Origin: Synechococcus sp. WH 7805
Lineage (GTDB): Bacteria > Cyanobacteriota > Cyanobacteriia > PCC-6307 > Cyanobiaceae
Reading direction: 5' to 3'
DNA length: 64,000 bases
Assembly (NCBI RefSeq): GCF_000153285.1
Contig: NZ_CH724168.1
Span: forward strand, 1,013,854 to 1,077,853
Each line of letters opens with the position of its first letter. The stretch's first letter is position 1. The notes beneath the pieces were generated by a model that was not told the DNA's origin, did not search any database, and worked only from the letters and a program-made list of their open reading frames with translations. Positions 8,756-18,345 of the stretch are shown piece by piece. The position numbers were made by a program, and so were the translations under genes.

Positions 8756-9975
8756 AGCACCAACCCAGGCCAAGCCAAGGCTTCACGCTGGTGGAACTTC
8801 TTGTTGCCGCAGCGGTGGGGACCGTTGTGGCAGCTGCAGCAGGGGATCTCATGCTGAGCAACATGCGCTCAGGAGCAGCTCTGGAAGCCACCCAGCGCCT
8901 GCGCACCGACTGGAGCCGCACCAGTCACTTCATCGAATCAGAAGTCGCCCTGAGCGAACGCGTGATCACCGACGCTTCCCTCCTCAACTTGGCGCAATGC
9001 ACAACAACCATTTCGGCGGCGGAATTCAAATTTGGCCTGGAAGTGCGCCGCGACCTGCCCCCAGCGATTTATTTCGTGAAGAGCAATGCCGCCAACAGCC
9101 TGGAATGGACCGGCGACAGCAGCTTGTGGCGATGCGGCCCCAGCATCAATGAAAACGGTGAATACACCAACGTAATTAGGGGAAGCAGCACATCGCTGTT
9201 AACGGCACAGCGACTGGTTGATGGCCTGAAAGTCAATGTTCCAGTTTCTGAAGAGTGCACCCTGTCAGTCACCCCATCCCAAGATGGTGTGAGTAAGTCG
9301 TTGAAATATGAATTGTGCATGAGCGGGTTAACAAAATACAAATACGCCCAATCCGTCAATACTTACTCAAGAATCAGCCCTGTTTTCTCCTACCCCAACA
9401 CCAACAGTCTCTGCAGTGATGAGTTTCTCACGATCGAGGGTTTCTACAAATTGGAAGGAGGTACCACCAGCGCTGACTTGCTGGAACTTCCATCCACCGG
9501 TTTATCGCAATACGACGACATCCTCATCTGCGGCTATGGCGGTGGCGACACCATCAAAGGATCGACAGCCAATGATGTACTGGAAGCCGGCGACAGCGGA
9601 AGCAGCAACGAAAATGGAGCCACCATCTACGCCTACAGCGGCAGCGACCGTTTGGTTGGAGGCCCTGGAAACGACCAGCTAGATGGAGGTGATGGGGATG
9701 ATGTGTTGATCAGCGGAGCAGGCAACGACATCCTGAATGGTGGATCGGGAGACAATCAATACCTGGCGGGTGCGGGCAAAAACTTTGTTATTGGCGGAAC
9801 CGGCCTGGATGTTGTGTTTTTGGACCAGAGCAAAGCTGATGTGAGTGGATTGGCGAACTGCTCACGATCTAGCTGCCTAGTTACTTACAGCGTGGATGGA
9901 CTCTCGTCACAAATATCGGCAACCGAAATTGAGGTGATTATTTTCCGAGATGGCCGCTACGACATCACCAGCTGA
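8731..9975 (+). CDS. PilW-like pseudopilin fused to RTX calcium-binding repeats
   Basis: A 414-residue protein from the ATG at 8731, just after an AGCAGG element and inside the previous gene. The N-terminus is a prepilin signal (HQPRPSQG|FTLVELLVAAAVGTVV). The middle (about 40-230) looks like a PilW-type pseudopilin domain with several Cys. The C-terminal part, about 270-364, holds RTX nonapeptides: GGGDTIKGS, then six contiguous units GPGNDQLDG, GDGDDVLIS, GAGNDILNG, GSGDNQYLA, GAGKNFVIG, GTGLDVVFL. Such repeats fold as a calcium-bound parallel beta-roll. It is the last gene of the pilin operon, in the PilW position, so a calcium-stabilised pilus-tip subunit is inferred. Confidence 0.85.
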   Translation: MRLHHSLLKHQPRPSQGFTLVELLVAAAVGTVVAAAAGDLMLSNMRSGAALEATQRLRTDWSRTSHFIESEVALSERVITDASLLNLAQCTTTISAAEFKFGLEVRRDLPPAIYFVKSNAANSLEWTGDSSLWRCGPSINENGEYTNVIRGSSTSLLTAQRLVDGLKVNVPVSEECTLSVTPSQDGVSKSLKYELCMSGLTKYKYAQSVNTYSRISPVFSYPNTNSLCSDEFLTIEGFYKLEGGTTSADLLELPSTGLSQYDDILICGYGGGDTIKGSTANDVLEAGDSGSSNENGATIYAYSGSDRLVGGPGNDQLDGGDGDDVLISGAGNDILNGGSGDNQYLAGAGKNFVIGGTGLDVVFLDQSKADVSGLANCSRSSCLVTYSVDGLSSQISATEIEVIIFRDGRYDITS

Positions 9976-9983
9976 CGGAGACT

Positions 9984-11804
9984 TCAACTCCCCCCAGCAT
10001 CATTGAGCTTGAGCACCGCCATGAAGGCCTCCTGCGGCACATCCACCTTGCCCATGGCCTTCATCCGCTTCTTGCCCTTGGCCTGTTTCTTCAGCAGTTT
10101 CTTCTTCCGTGAAATATCGCCGCCGTAACACTTCGCCAGCACATCCTTGCGGATGGCACTGATGCTGGTGGAGGCAATGATGCGGCTGCCAATGGAGGCC
10201 TGCAGGGGGATTTTGAACTGCTGGCGGGGAATCAGTTCTTTCAGTTTCTCCACCAAAGCCTTGCCCACGTTGTAAGCCTTATCCCTGTGCACGATCGTGG
10301 TGAGGGGATCAGCCCGCTCGCCATTGATCAACACATCCAGGCGCACCAGTTCGTTCTTGCGATAGCCGATCAGGTGGTATTCCATCGACGCATAGCCTTG
10401 CGTACGCGTCTTCATCTGATCGAAGAAGTCGGTTACCACTTCCGCCAGCGGCAGTTCATAAATCAACGTCACCCGATCGGTGGTGATGTATTTCATATCG
10501 AGATACTCACCGCGCCGTTCCTGGCACAGCCCCATTAGCGCGCCGTTGTACTCATTCGGCGCATAAATCTCCATCTTCACGTAGGGCTCTTCAATCGATT
10601 CGCGCTTCTGCGGGTCGGGAAGGGTGGCGGGGTTATCCACCATCACCTCCGTTCCGTCGATCATGTTCACCTTGTAGATCACCGACGGTGCGGTGACGAT
10701 CAGATCGAGGTCGTACTCCCGCTCCAGGCGCTCCTGCACGATCTCCATGTGCAGCAACCCCAGGAAGCCGCAACGGAACCCGAAGCCCATCGCACTGCTG
10801 GTTTCCGGTTCGAACTGCAGTGCCGCATCGGAGAGCTGCAGCTTGTTGAGCGCTTCGCGCAGATCCGGATACTGATCCGCCTCGGTGGGGAACAGGCCGC
10901 AGAACACCATCGGCTTGGCTTCGGTGTAACCCGGTAAAGCCTCATCCGCCGGGGCATTGAGCAGGGTGATCGTGTCGCCCACGCGGGCATCGGCCACGGC
11001 CTTGATCGAGGCCGCCAGGTAACCCACCTCACCGGCGTGGAGCTCATCCACCTTGCGCTGATCCGGTGCCATCACCCCGATCTCATCAAGCTCGTAGGTT
11101 TTCTTGCTGGCCATCAACAGCACCTTGTCTTTGCAGCTGATCCGGCCGCTCATCACCCGGAAATACACAATCACCCCCCGGTAGGGGTCGTAATAGGAAT
11201 CAAAGATCAGGGCCTTGGTGGGCTCCTCCACCGTGTCCGCTGGCGGCGGCACCCGGTCCACCACCGCCTGCAGAATCTCGGGAACACCCAAACCAGTTTT
11301 GGCCGAACAGGGAATGGCCTTGCTGCAGTCGAGGCCGATGATCGCCTCCACTTCCTCCTTGATGCGATCGGGATCGGCACCGGGCAAATCGATCTTGTTG
11401 AGCACTGGAATGATCTCGAGGTCGTTCTCCAGCGCCAGGTACACATTGGCCAGGGTCTGAGCCTCCACCCCCTGGCTGGCATCCACCACCAGTAGCGCTC
11501 CCTCACAGGCCAGAAGGCTGCGGCTCACCTCATAGGAGAAGTCCACGTGGCCGGGGGTGTCGATCAGGTTGAGGACGTACTCCTCTCCATCGGCTGCCGT
11601 GTAATTCATCCGCGCCGCTTGGAGCTTGATGGTGATGCCCCGCTCCCGCTCCAGATCCATGTTGTCCAGGAACTGCTCCTGCATGTCCCGGTTGGCCACC
11701 GTGCCCGTGTCCTGCAGCAACCGATCGGCCAGGGTCGACTTGCCGTGGTCGATGTGGGCAATGATGCAGAAATTGCGGATGCGTGAGACGGGAGCGTCGG
11801 TCAT
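9984..11804 (-). CDS. lepA: Elongation factor 4 (LepA)
   Basis: A 606-residue ribosome-associated GTPase that back-translocates or remodels stalled ribosomes. It has G1 [15 protein letters not shown] near residues 16-30, G2 [11 protein letters not shown]3 DTPGHVDF and G4 [10 protein letters not shown]. The LepA-specific C-terminal basic tail ends [20 protein letters not shown]. Length is standard. It is convergent with the RTX pseudopilin, 8 bp apart, which marks the end of the pilus region and a return to GC-rich core sequence. Confidence 0.98.
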   Translation of the reverse strand: MTDAPVSRIRNFCIIAHIDHGKSTLADRLLQDTGTVANRDMQEQFLDNMDLERERGITIKLQAARMNYTAADGEEYVLNLIDTPGHVDFSYEVSRSLLACEGALLVVDASQGVEAQTLANVYLALENDLEIIPVLNKIDLPGADPDRIKEEVEAIIGLDCSKAIPCSAKTGLGVPEILQAVVDRVPPPADTVEEPTKALIFDSYYDPYRGVIVYFRVMSGRISCKDKVLLMASKKTYELDEIGVMAPDQRKVDELHAGEVGYLAASIKAVADARVGDTITLLNAPADEALPGYTEAKPMVFCGLFPTEADQYPDLREALNKLQLSDAALQFEPETSSAMGFGFRCGFLGLLHMEIVQERLEREYDLDLIVTAPSVIYKVNMIDGTEVMVDNPATLPDPQKRESIEEPYVKMEIYAPNEYNGALMGLCQERRGEYLDMKYITTDRVTLIYELPLAEVVTDFFDQMKTRTQGYASMEYHLIGYRKNELVRLDVLINGERADPLTTIVHRDKAYNVGKALVEKLKELIPRQQFKIPLQASIGSRIIASTSISAIRKDVLAKCYGGDISRKKKLLKKQAKGKKRMKAMGKVDVPQEAFMAVLKLNDAGGS

Positions 11805-11925
11805 GCGGTTGGCGAAATCCCGGCCCGGGCTAATTCGTTCGTTGATGCAATCCTAAGGAGCTGCCCAGGCCCACCACGAAACGGGGTGATCGGGCTGGGT
11901 CTTCCTCCAAGCTCACTCTCATCGT

Positions 11926-12273
11926 GTGCTTGTGCCGTCTGTGTCGCCATGGGTTCTTCTGCTGCTCGCAATCGGCGCCGAGGTCATCGGCACCTCCTGT
12001 CTCAAGCTCTCCGAGGGATTCAGCAGACCCGGTCCCTCCCTGGTGGTGCTCACCGCCTATGCAGTGTCCATGACCTTGATGTCACGGGTGGTGCAGGTGT
12101 TGCCCATGGGCCTCACCTATGCCCTCTGGAGCGGCCTGGGCATCGTGGCCATCGTGCTGATCGGCATGCTGCTTTATCAACAAACGCCCAGTGCCGGGCA
12201 GTTGATAGGAATGGCGCTGATTACAGCTGGCGTGGTGTTGGTGAATCTGTCGCCAGCAACATCAAACGGATGA
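11926..12273 (+). CDS. Small multidrug resistance (SMR/EmrE-like) transporter
   Basis: A 115-residue protein with four transmembrane helices. The membrane-embedded Glu that couples protons to cation export is visible in LLAIGAEVIGTSCLKLSEGF (about E19). Further motifs are MGLTYALWSGLGIV and the C-terminal LIGMALITAGVVLVNL. Only GTG starts are available (11926 or 11932). It is divergent from lepA with a 121 bp gap. It probably exports quaternary cations, or guanidinium as in the Gdx branch; the substrate cannot be set from sequence alone. Confidence 0.88.
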   Translation: MLVPSVSPWVLLLLAIGAEVIGTSCLKLSEGFSRPGPSLVVLTAYAVSMTLMSRVVQVLPMGLTYALWSGLGIVAIVLIGMLLYQQTPSAGQLIGMALITAGVVLVNLSPATSNG

Positions 12274-12313
12274 GTCATTCTCGAGATCATCTGAAACCGA
12301 GCTGATCGCACTG

Positions 12314-12988
12314 ATGCAACGCTGGCGACGCTTTCTCCTGATCACCGCCACGATTGCTGGGCTGGCGGTTTTTTTTCACCTTGCGCAAGTGCATGGGCTG
12401 GAGCCGATTCGCAATCAGGTGGAACGCCTCGGCGTCTGGGCGCCGATCGCCATCCTCCTGCTGCGAGGAGTGAGCATCCTCCTGCCCGCCCTGCCAAGCA
12501 CGGCCTACTCACTGCTGGCTGGAACGCTGTTGGGTTTCGAGACGGGGTTCATCACGATCGTGATCGCCGATCTGCTGTTCTGCCAGGCGGCCTTCCTGCT
12601 GGCCAGACGCTACGGACGCGGACTCATCGGCCGACTCGTCGGCAGTGGCGCGATGGCCAGAATCGAAGGCTTCGGCCGTAATCAATTCCAGGGCAATCCC
12701 TTTCTGCTTACTGGATTGTTGATGACTGGCCTGTTCGATTTCGTGAGCTACGCCGCTGGCCTCAGCGGCACAACCTGGCGAGCCTTTGTCGTTCCCTTAG
12801 TGGTGAGTGTGCTGCTCAGCGATGCACCGATCGTGGCCCTGGGTGCAGGACTGTTTGATGGTGGTCGCTTGATCCTGGGTCTGGCCCTTTTGGGAATGTT
12901 TGCTCTTGCTGTAGTGGCTGGTCTGGTGAAACGCAGAACACAACACAATCAGGCGATGCACCCTTCCACAAGCACTCAACTGGATTGA
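12314..12988 (+). CDS. TVP38/TMEM64 (VTT-domain) membrane protein
   Basis: A 224-residue inner-membrane protein of the DedA/VTT superfamily. It has an N-terminal helix, then [20 protein letters not shown] and [20 protein letters not shown], with the family-typical [16 protein letters not shown] and the late [18 protein letters not shown]. It lies 40 bp after the SMR gene in the same direction and its end overlaps the convergent mqo gene by 13 bp. Family members are linked to lipid scrambling and membrane homeostasis; the precise role here is unknown. Confidence 0.85.
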   Translation: MQRWRRFLLITATIAGLAVFFHLAQVHGLEPIRNQVERLGVWAPIAILLLRGVSILLPALPSTAYSLLAGTLLGFETGFITIVIADLLFCQAAFLLARRYGRGLIGRLVGSGAMARIEGFGRNQFQGNPFLLTGLLMTGLFDFVSYAAGLSGTTWRAFVVPLVVSVLLSDAPIVALGAGLFDGGRLILGLALLGMFALAVVAGLVKRRTQHNQAMHPSTSTQLD

Positions 12989-14484
12989 ATCCCAAGCAGT
13001 GCATCACTGCGGCGGCGAACCTGATCGAGGAGGTCAGCATCAGCGTTGAGGTCCTGTCCATAGAAAGGCAGCAAGCTGCGCAATCGCTCCTGCCAGGCCT
13101 GGGTGGCGAGTTGCTGCGAAAAACATCGGTTCAGAACATCAAGCATGATCGGAACTGACGTGCTGGCTCCCGGAGAGGCCCCCAGCAGTGCAGCGAGAGA
13201 TCCATCAGCCGAGCTCACAACCTCGGTGCCCATCTGCAAGCGGCTTCCTTCAGGCGTGCGTTTAATGATTTGCACCCGTTGACCAGCCACCGAGAGGCTC
13301 CAGTCATCACTCTTTGCCGATGGAAGGAATCGCCTAAGTGCGTCGATGCGATCCGTCTCACTCTGGCGAAGCTGAGCAATCAGGTATTTAACAAGTGGAA
13401 GATTGTTCAAGCCCACCTGCAGCATCGGCACCAGATTGGTGCTGCGAACGGATCTTGGAAGATCAAACAGGGAGCCTGTTTTAAGAAACTTGCTGCTGAA
13501 TCCGGCATAGGGGCCAAACAGAAGTGAACGCTTGCCGTCAATCCAACGGCTGTCGAGATGCGGAACCGACATGGGAGGCGCTCCCACCGCGGCTTTTCCA
13601 TACACCTTGGCGAAATGCCGATCCACAAGGTCGGCGCGCTGGCAGACCAACCATTGGCCACTCACAGGAAAGCCAGCGAAATCGGCAGCTTCCGGGATGC
13701 CGCTGTTCTGCAACAGCGGCAGCGCCCCCCCACCGGCGCCCAGAAACACAAACGGGGTTTGAACCTGCCAGCTGCCGGATGGCCCCTGGAGCTGGATCCC
13801 CCAATCGCCTGAGGTCATCGCCTCGGTGCGTTGGCGCTTCAGACCCTTCACAACCGTGCCGTAGCAGATCTTGAGGGCCCCAGAGCCTTGCAGCGGGGCC
13901 AGCAGTGCACGGGTGAGGCTGCCGAAATCCACGTCGAGCCCTCGCTTGATCCGCGTGGCCGCAAGCGCCTGATCGCCTGATCGCCCCTCCATCACCAAGG
14001 GCAACCAGTCCGTCATCTCTGCAGGATCCGTGGTCCACTCCATGGCGCTGAAGGCGGGCAGCGCCTTCAGCTGCCGGTATCGCTGCTCCAGAAAAGCCAC
14101 ATCTTCCTGACCCCAGACCAGACTCAAATGAGGAACCTGATGCAGAAACGTGTCTGGCTTGAGGAGCCCCCGTTCTGCCAGCGATGCCCAGAAGGCGAGG
14201 CTGCATTCAAAAGCCGCATTGATGGCCAACGCCTTGCTGGTTTCGATCCGGCCGTCAGGGCGCTGGGGGGTGTAGTTCAGCTCACAGTTCGCCGCATGTC
14301 CCGTGCCCGCATTATTCGCCGCCGCGCTGCTTTCGAGAGCCGGCCCCTCGAGTCGCTCCACCAGCAGCAAGCGCAGGTCGGGATCGAGAGCGTGCAGGAG
14401 TGAGGCCAGGGTGGCACTCATAATTCCTGCGCCTACGAGCACAGCGTCGTATTGATCCAAAGGGATGACGGCGTCTGAACCCAA
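12976..14484 (-). CDS. mqo: Malate:quinone oxidoreductase
   Basis: A 502-residue FAD-dependent membrane-associated enzyme oxidising malate to oxaloacetate with electrons passed to quinone. The N-terminal dinucleotide-binding fold is [19 protein letters not shown]; Mqo signatures include [30 protein letters not shown] and [19 protein letters not shown]. Length matches the family. It is convergent with the VTT gene and divergent from nfu, with 60 bp between starts. In marine picocyanobacteria this replaces or complements malate dehydrogenase (family knowledge). Confidence 0.95.
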   Translation of the reverse strand: MGSDAVIPLDQYDAVLVGAGIMSATLASLLHALDPDLRLLLVERLEGPALESSAAANNAGTGHAANCELNYTPQRPDGRIETSKALAINAAFECSLAFWASLAERGLLKPDTFLHQVPHLSLVWGQEDVAFLEQRYRQLKALPAFSAMEWTTDPAEMTDWLPLVMEGRSGDQALAATRIKRGLDVDFGSLTRALLAPLQGSGALKICYGTVVKGLKRQRTEAMTSGDWGIQLQGPSGSWQVQTPFVFLGAGGGALPLLQNSGIPEAADFAGFPVSGQWLVCQRADLVDRHFAKVYGKAAVGAPPMSVPHLDSRWIDGKRSLLFGPYAGFSSKFLKTGSLFDLPRSVRSTNLVPMLQVGLNNLPLVKYLIAQLRQSETDRIDALRRFLPSAKSDDWSLSVAGQRVQIIKRTPEGSRLQMGTEVVSSADGSLAALLGASPGASTSVPIMLDVLNRCFSQQLATQAWQERLRSLLPFYGQDLNADADLLDQVRRRSDALLGIQSS

Positions 14485-14544
14485 GGGTATGAATCGGTCA
14501 GCCCTGTGCTGCGATTACGCTGGGTTTCATAGCTTGATTGATCC

Positions 14545-14790
14545 ATGAGCTCAGAAACGCTGCCACTCACCAGTGAGAACGTTGAAAAGGTGCTTGATGA
14601 GCTGCGTCCATTCCTAATGGCCGACGGCGGCAACGTGGAAGTGGTGGAAATCGATGGTCCCGTGGTGAAAGTGCGCCTGCAGGGTGCCTGCGGAAGCTGC
14701 CCCAGCAGCACGATGACCCTGAAAATGGGCATCGAGCGCAAAATGCGTGAAACCATCCCTGAGGTGAGCGAAGTGGTGCAGGTTCTCTGA
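14545..14790 (+). CDS. nfuA: Nfu-type iron-sulfur cluster scaffold
   Basis: An 81-residue NifU C-terminal (Nfu) domain protein that carries Fe-S clusters to targets such as photosystem I. Key features are [20 protein letters not shown] and the cluster-binding CxxC in [20 protein letters not shown]. This compact form is the usual cyanobacterial Nfu. Its length is standard for the isolated domain. Downstream lies a 420 bp gene-free stretch with structured elements. Confidence 0.95.
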   Translation: MSSETLPLTSENVEKVLDELRPFLMADGGNVEVVEIDGPVVKVRLQGACGSCPSSTMTLKMGIERKMRETIPEVSEVVQVL

Positions 14791-14854
14791 ACTCCGAAGC
14801 GTGCGACGGGCAGACGTCGCCCATGCATTGATGTCATTGAGCACGCCTGCAGTC

Positions 14855-14890
14855 CACCTCTCAAGCAAGGTAAAAACAGTGTGAGAGGTG
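14855..14890. repeat. Perfect 9-bp inverted repeat
   Basis: CACCTCTCA (14855-14863) and TGAGAGGTG (14882-14890) are exact reverse complements separated by 18 bases. There is no T-run after it, so it is not a simple terminator. It could be an RNA hairpin in the nfu transcript or in a separate small RNA, or a protein-binding operator. Confidence 0.45.
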
Positions 14891-15029
14891 AGGTGTAAAG
14901 CATTCCACCGACTCACTGTCATGACCTGGATGAGTGGGAAGGAGTTGAGGTGGAGAGATCGACACCCGAGTCAACCGGCGAGCTGAAGTTGATCGCCTGA
15001 TGTGGGTTGGTTAACAGACCTCACGATGG

Positions 15030-15060
15030 GGCAAGAGTTATCTCTTGGCCTTTTCTTTCT
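15030..15060 (+). terminator. Rho-independent terminator-like hairpin
   Basis: CAAGAG and CTCTTG pair around a TTAT loop, extended by GG/CC with a one-base bulge, followed by the T-rich tail TTTTCTTTCT. It would stop plus-strand transcription from nfu, 240 bp upstream, or from an unannotated RNA in between. Confidence 0.55.
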
Positions 15061-15210
15061 AAAAGCAATCGTAGGTGGCTGTTACCAACCAAGGAAATCA
15101 TCAGCCGCCTGAGCCTCCCCTGCCAGGACTCATAAAAGAGTTCGGATCAATTCAAAAACCCAAGACCATAGAGACTGAAGCAACTGAAACAGAATCAAGC
15201 CAACAAGGAA

Positions 15211-16809
15211 TCATGTCAAAAGAAGCCGGTCGACAAATTGAGACCACTCTATGGCTGATTGAGACTCAAAAATATATGCTACTTCGTCCGACGAAAGGGG
15301 CTCTAAACCAAGAGAATGCAGCAACATAGACAACTCATTGACATCAAAAGAACGATCATCATTACGATCAATAGGCATCAGGTAAGCGAGCAAACGCTCT
15401 TCATCTCGCCTAAGGTATTGCAATTTTTGAATCAACAAACAAAACTCTTCAAAATCAACGAAGCCATTGCGGTCAAGATCCATACTCGCCATCGTGGCAT
15501 CAAGCTGAGCCACCAAATGAGGCGACAATCGCCGACCCGAAAACTTTGCCGAAGATTGACTCTTGGTCAAAGCACGCGAAAACTCGCTTACACTCAGTAC
15601 ATCATCATGATTAACGTCAATGAATGAGAAAAGATCGCGGGCTTGATCCAGACAAGGTTGGTCTAATGGATACCTTTTGAGCAAGTGATGATCACCCGCT
15701 ATGCGACACCTCATATTAAAACGGAAGTCTTTGAAAACCCTGAATGCAACTTTAAATCGACGAAGATGCTCTTCCGGTGTGACAATAGAATGCAGAGGAA
15801 TCGGGATTAATGCTGGCAAAGCTTTGCCAGCTAAACGCATCACCAACCACGTCGTAAGAACAAAACTTAGTGTCAGAGTCGGCAAGCTTCCAATCAATAG
15901 TTCTTGCATCAATTGCAAATAGACAGCAACAATGGCACCGATCGACGCAAGAATCAGGCTTCGGATCGTGGGTGTGTGAAAAATCCCCCCGATTGCGATT
16001 GCCACTAGCAAACTATTGTATCCCCAAAGGCCATCTGAAATAGAGACCAATTCAACACCTTGACTTAGAGCTGTCATCATTCCCAGGAGTGATCCCCAAG
16101 CCCCTAAACCAGCAGCGATAGGGCTAGCAATCAAAACAGCGAGAAAAATCAAACAACCACTAAGCAATTCTCCATTCAAAAAGACTTGTCCAAAGCTTTT
16201 GAAGATACCCACGAAAATAGACTGCGCAATGTCAAGTGAAAAGCCCCTGCCAGTCATAATCTCCATTAGCTCGGGCGATGTATTGATAGCAGGAGTAAAG
16301 AAGAGCCACACAACCAAACAAAAGGGCAACGTAAGTGCTGGGGGATCGTTTCTATGAGAAAACCTTTTTCTCCATAGTTCAACGAGCACAGTTGAAAGGC
16401 CAGCCGCCAAGAGGACAAGAGCGATGACACCAAATCGATTGAAACTCGAATCAACGTTGATCAATGCAGCAGCTGCACAGCCAACCAGAGTGCCGTTAAA
16501 GCCATAAATCCCCTGATCGCGCAGGTTTGGACTCAAACCGAGGAAGTAAGCAGTTAAGTTGGCCGACAACATGGCAGCCAACACAAAAAAAACCGTTGAT
16601 GGTGAATTAATCCAAAATGCCAAAAAAATGAAAAAACCACTTACCGGGTTATTAATGAAAATAACCTGAGAAAAGCTGCGAAAACAGATCGCGGAAAAGC
16701 CACGACTGGAAAGAATTTTTTCGAAAAAATTTAAATTTCGGGTGAGCGACGGAGCGGGAAGCAAAGCATTAAACTTTTCATAAATAAATTGAGAATCAGA
16801 ATTCATCAT
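15211..16809 (-). CDS. Urea transporter (UT family) with C-terminal EF-hand domain
   Basis: About 532 residues from ATG 16809 (545 if a TTG at 16848 is used). The N-terminal 340 residues are a duplicated UT-type urea channel: NNPVSGFFIFLAFW, GIYGFNGTLVGCAAA and ALTLPFCLVVWLF in the first half; GLWGYNSLLVAIAIGG and LTLSFVLTTWL in the second. A cytosolic C-terminal extension of about 180 residues carries three EF-hand loops, positions counted in the longer form: 411-422 (D,N,D,S,E), 457-468 DLDRNGFVDFEE and 494-505. The start at 16809 follows the arginase stop by 4 bases; ATG 16845, overlapping the arginase end, has an AGGA just upstream and is also possible. Passive urea movement tuned by calcium is inferred. 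The region is AT-rich compared with neighbours. Confidence 0.9.
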   Translation of the reverse strand: MMNSDSQFIYEKFNALLPAPSLTRNLNFFEKILSSRGFSAICFRSFSQVIFINNPVSGFFIFLAFWINSPSTVFFVLAAMLSANLTAYFLGLSPNLRDQGIYGFNGTLVGCAAAALINVDSSFNRFGVIALVLLAAGLSTVLVELWRKRFSHRNDPPALTLPFCLVVWLFFTPAINTSPELMEIMTGRGFSLDIAQSIFVGIFKSFGQVFLNGELLSGCLIFLAVLIASPIAAGLGAWGSLLGMMTALSQGVELVSISDGLWGYNSLLVAIAIGGIFHTPTIRSLILASIGAIVAVYLQLMQELLIGSLPTLTLSFVLTTWLVMRLAGKALPALIPIPLHSIVTPEEHLRRFKVAFRVFKDFRFNMRCRIAGDHHLLKRYPLDQPCLDQARDLFSFIDVNHDDVLSVSEFSRALTKSQSSAKFSGRRLSPHLVAQLDATMASMDLDRNGFVDFEEFCLLIQKLQYLRRDEERLLAYLMPIDRNDDRSFDVNELSMLLHSLGLEPLSSDEVAYIFESQSAIEWSQFVDRLLLT

Positions 16810-16813
16810 TAAA

Positions 16814-18316
16814 TCAGCAATTAGAGTACCGATCAGACAAAACATCAATTCCTGCTCGAAAAATTCCCAAAGAGACTTCCGCCAAAGTATTTAACTCGTC
16901 AAGATGAGGATTAATTTCACAAATTTCCCAGCAGCAAACACGCTGATCAGATAAAAGGGTTCTTAGCAAAAGAATAGCCTCATGCGCCCAAAGACCACCA
17001 GGTACAGGGGTGCCTGTTCCTTTACAGATCGTTGAATCCAGGCAGTCAACATCAAAACTAACATAAATCAAATCAACATCTGAAAGATAGGAAAGACAAC
17101 GATTAGCAGCCGCAACTGGTCCCTCTTGTCTTACATCATTAGTAGTCACGATTGGGATATCGTATCGAGAAAGTGTAATATTCTCTGCAGGCTCGGTGTC
17201 TCTAACGCCAACATAGATAAGGTTATCAAGATTTATGGCTGGAGAACTCAATCCATGGAGCCCTTTCAATTCATCCCATAATTGTCTGGTCAGCGAATCA
17301 ATGTCGTTAATAGCCTCAGATTGATTATCATGACCAGATGCTATAGCAAGTGGCATCCCATGCATATTACCTGAAGGTGTCGTAAAAGGTGAATGAATAT
17401 CTGCGTGAGCATCAATCCAAATCACTCCAAGATTCTTCTCTGGGTGAGCCCGTCGAATGCCAGCAATCGTTGATGCCGCAGTTGAATGATCTCCAGCGAG
17501 TACAAGTGGAAAAGTATCATTCTCCAAACTATTGCAGACCAACATCGCTGCATCCTTCATTACTTGAGTAATGACCTCAATATGACGCGCATATGGAGTA
17601 ACAATGTCTGCTTGTATTTTCGAGGCTCGTGCTAGAGAAGAAGTATCGTTAATATCAACCATTATTTGCTCACATGTGGAGCGTAAATCATGCTGCTTTT
17701 TAATAGCTTCCTTCAGCATCTCGATCCCGGCACCAGCGCCAGGTTTTCCAGCTCCAAGATCACAATCGACTTCCAACAATGAAATTTTATCCAATGTTAA
17801 TGACGAACTAATCTGGACTAATTTCTTTTTCAATAACTTTAAGTCTAAAAGGGAAATGTCAAGCGAACTTGCCTGTTGAAGCAGGGCAAGAAATTCAGCA
17901 GTATTGATCTCACCATTTTTATCGACGTCTAAAGAGTCAAACAAAGCCTGAAAAGCATCCGTCATTTTGTCCGCATCAAACAATGACATCAACGTTGAGA
18001 ACTCTGCGGAACTTAGAGAGCCACTGCCATCCGTATCAATCAGTTTAAAGATATCTCTGAGGAGTTGATAAGGCCCTAACTCTGGTTGCTTTTGGGCCCA
18101 CTCTAAAAACTCATCTCGACTGACTAAGCCATTATTTTGCATCAGATTATTGAGCAACAACATCTCATCATTAGCTAAAATATCTGTCATTGACGCAAAC
18201 ACTTGCTCAAGCTCTTTTGACGTAATAAAACCGTCACCATTAACATCAAAGAGCGAGAAAAGGGATGACAGTTCTTTTGAATTGACCACCACGTTCGTCG
18301 ATACACGCCTAAACAA
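16814..18316 (-). CDS. Arginase with N-terminal calmodulin-like EF-hand module
   Basis: A 500-residue protein. Residues 1-150 hold canonical EF-hand loops at 24-35 (DVNGDGFITSKE), 94-105 (DTDGSGSLSSAE) and 130-141 (DVDKNGEINTAE), plus a degenerate one near 58-69, giving a calmodulin-like four-hand arrangement. Residues about 178-490 are a ureohydrolase with all six manganese ligands: H277 in AGDHST, D302/H304/D306 in DAHADIHS, and D422/D424 in SFDVDCLDS. The SGNMHGMPL segment is typical of true arginases (arginine to ornithine and urea) rather than agmatinases. The first possible start is TTG 18316; GTG at 18292 or 18289 would fit better with the upstream NtcA-like site. It is transcribed into the EF-hand urea channel gene. 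Confidence 0.92.
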   Translation of the reverse strand: MFRRVSTNVVVNSKELSSLFSLFDVNGDGFITSKELEQVFASMTDILANDEMLLLNNLMQNNGLVSRDEFLEWAQKQPELGPYQLLRDIFKLIDTDGSGSLSSAEFSTLMSLFDADKMTDAFQALFDSLDVDKNGEINTAEFLALLQQASSLDISLLDLKLLKKKLVQISSSLTLDKISLLEVDCDLGAGKPGAGAGIEMLKEAIKKQHDLRSTCEQIMVDINDTSSLARASKIQADIVTPYARHIEVITQVMKDAAMLVCNSLENDTFPLVLAGDHSTAASTIAGIRRAHPEKNLGVIWIDAHADIHSPFTTPSGNMHGMPLAIASGHDNQSEAINDIDSLTRQLWDELKGLHGLSSPAINLDNLIYVGVRDTEPAENITLSRYDIPIVTTNDVRQEGPVAAANRCLSYLSDVDLIYVSFDVDCLDSTICKGTGTPVPGGLWAHEAILLLRTLLSDQRVCCWEICEINPHLDELNTLAEVSLGIFRAGIDVLSDRYSNC

Positions 18317-18345
18317 GATTTACACCTAGAGGAATAAAAAAACTA

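Larger units (their letters stand above)
14791..15210. other. Gene-free stretch with hairpin and terminator
   Basis: About 420 bp between nfu and the urea channel gene with no convincing coding frame. It holds a perfect 9-bp inverted repeat near 14855-14890 and a terminator-like hairpin with a T-rich tail near 15031-15060. A plus-strand open frame at 15075-15329 runs antisense into the urea channel and has no family likeness. The stretch could be the nfu 3' untranslated region or a small RNA gene. Confidence 0.4.

Noticed and set aside
14971-14997. Possible pseudoknot (TCAAC/GTTGA interlocked with GGCGA/TCGCC)
   Set aside because: The connecting loops would be 1 and 0 bases, too short to cross 5-bp stems, so the pairing is probably coincidental.
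15075-15329. Plus-strand 84-codon frame downstream of nfu
   Set aside because: It runs antisense into the urea channel gene, has no ribosome site or family likeness, and spans the region right after a terminator-like hairpin.
16814-18316. Agmatinase or guanidine hydrolase instead of arginase
   Set aside because: The SGNMHGMPL substrate loop is arginase-like. The ureohydrolase family does include guanidine hydrolases in cyanobacteria, so an assay would be needed to exclude this fully.
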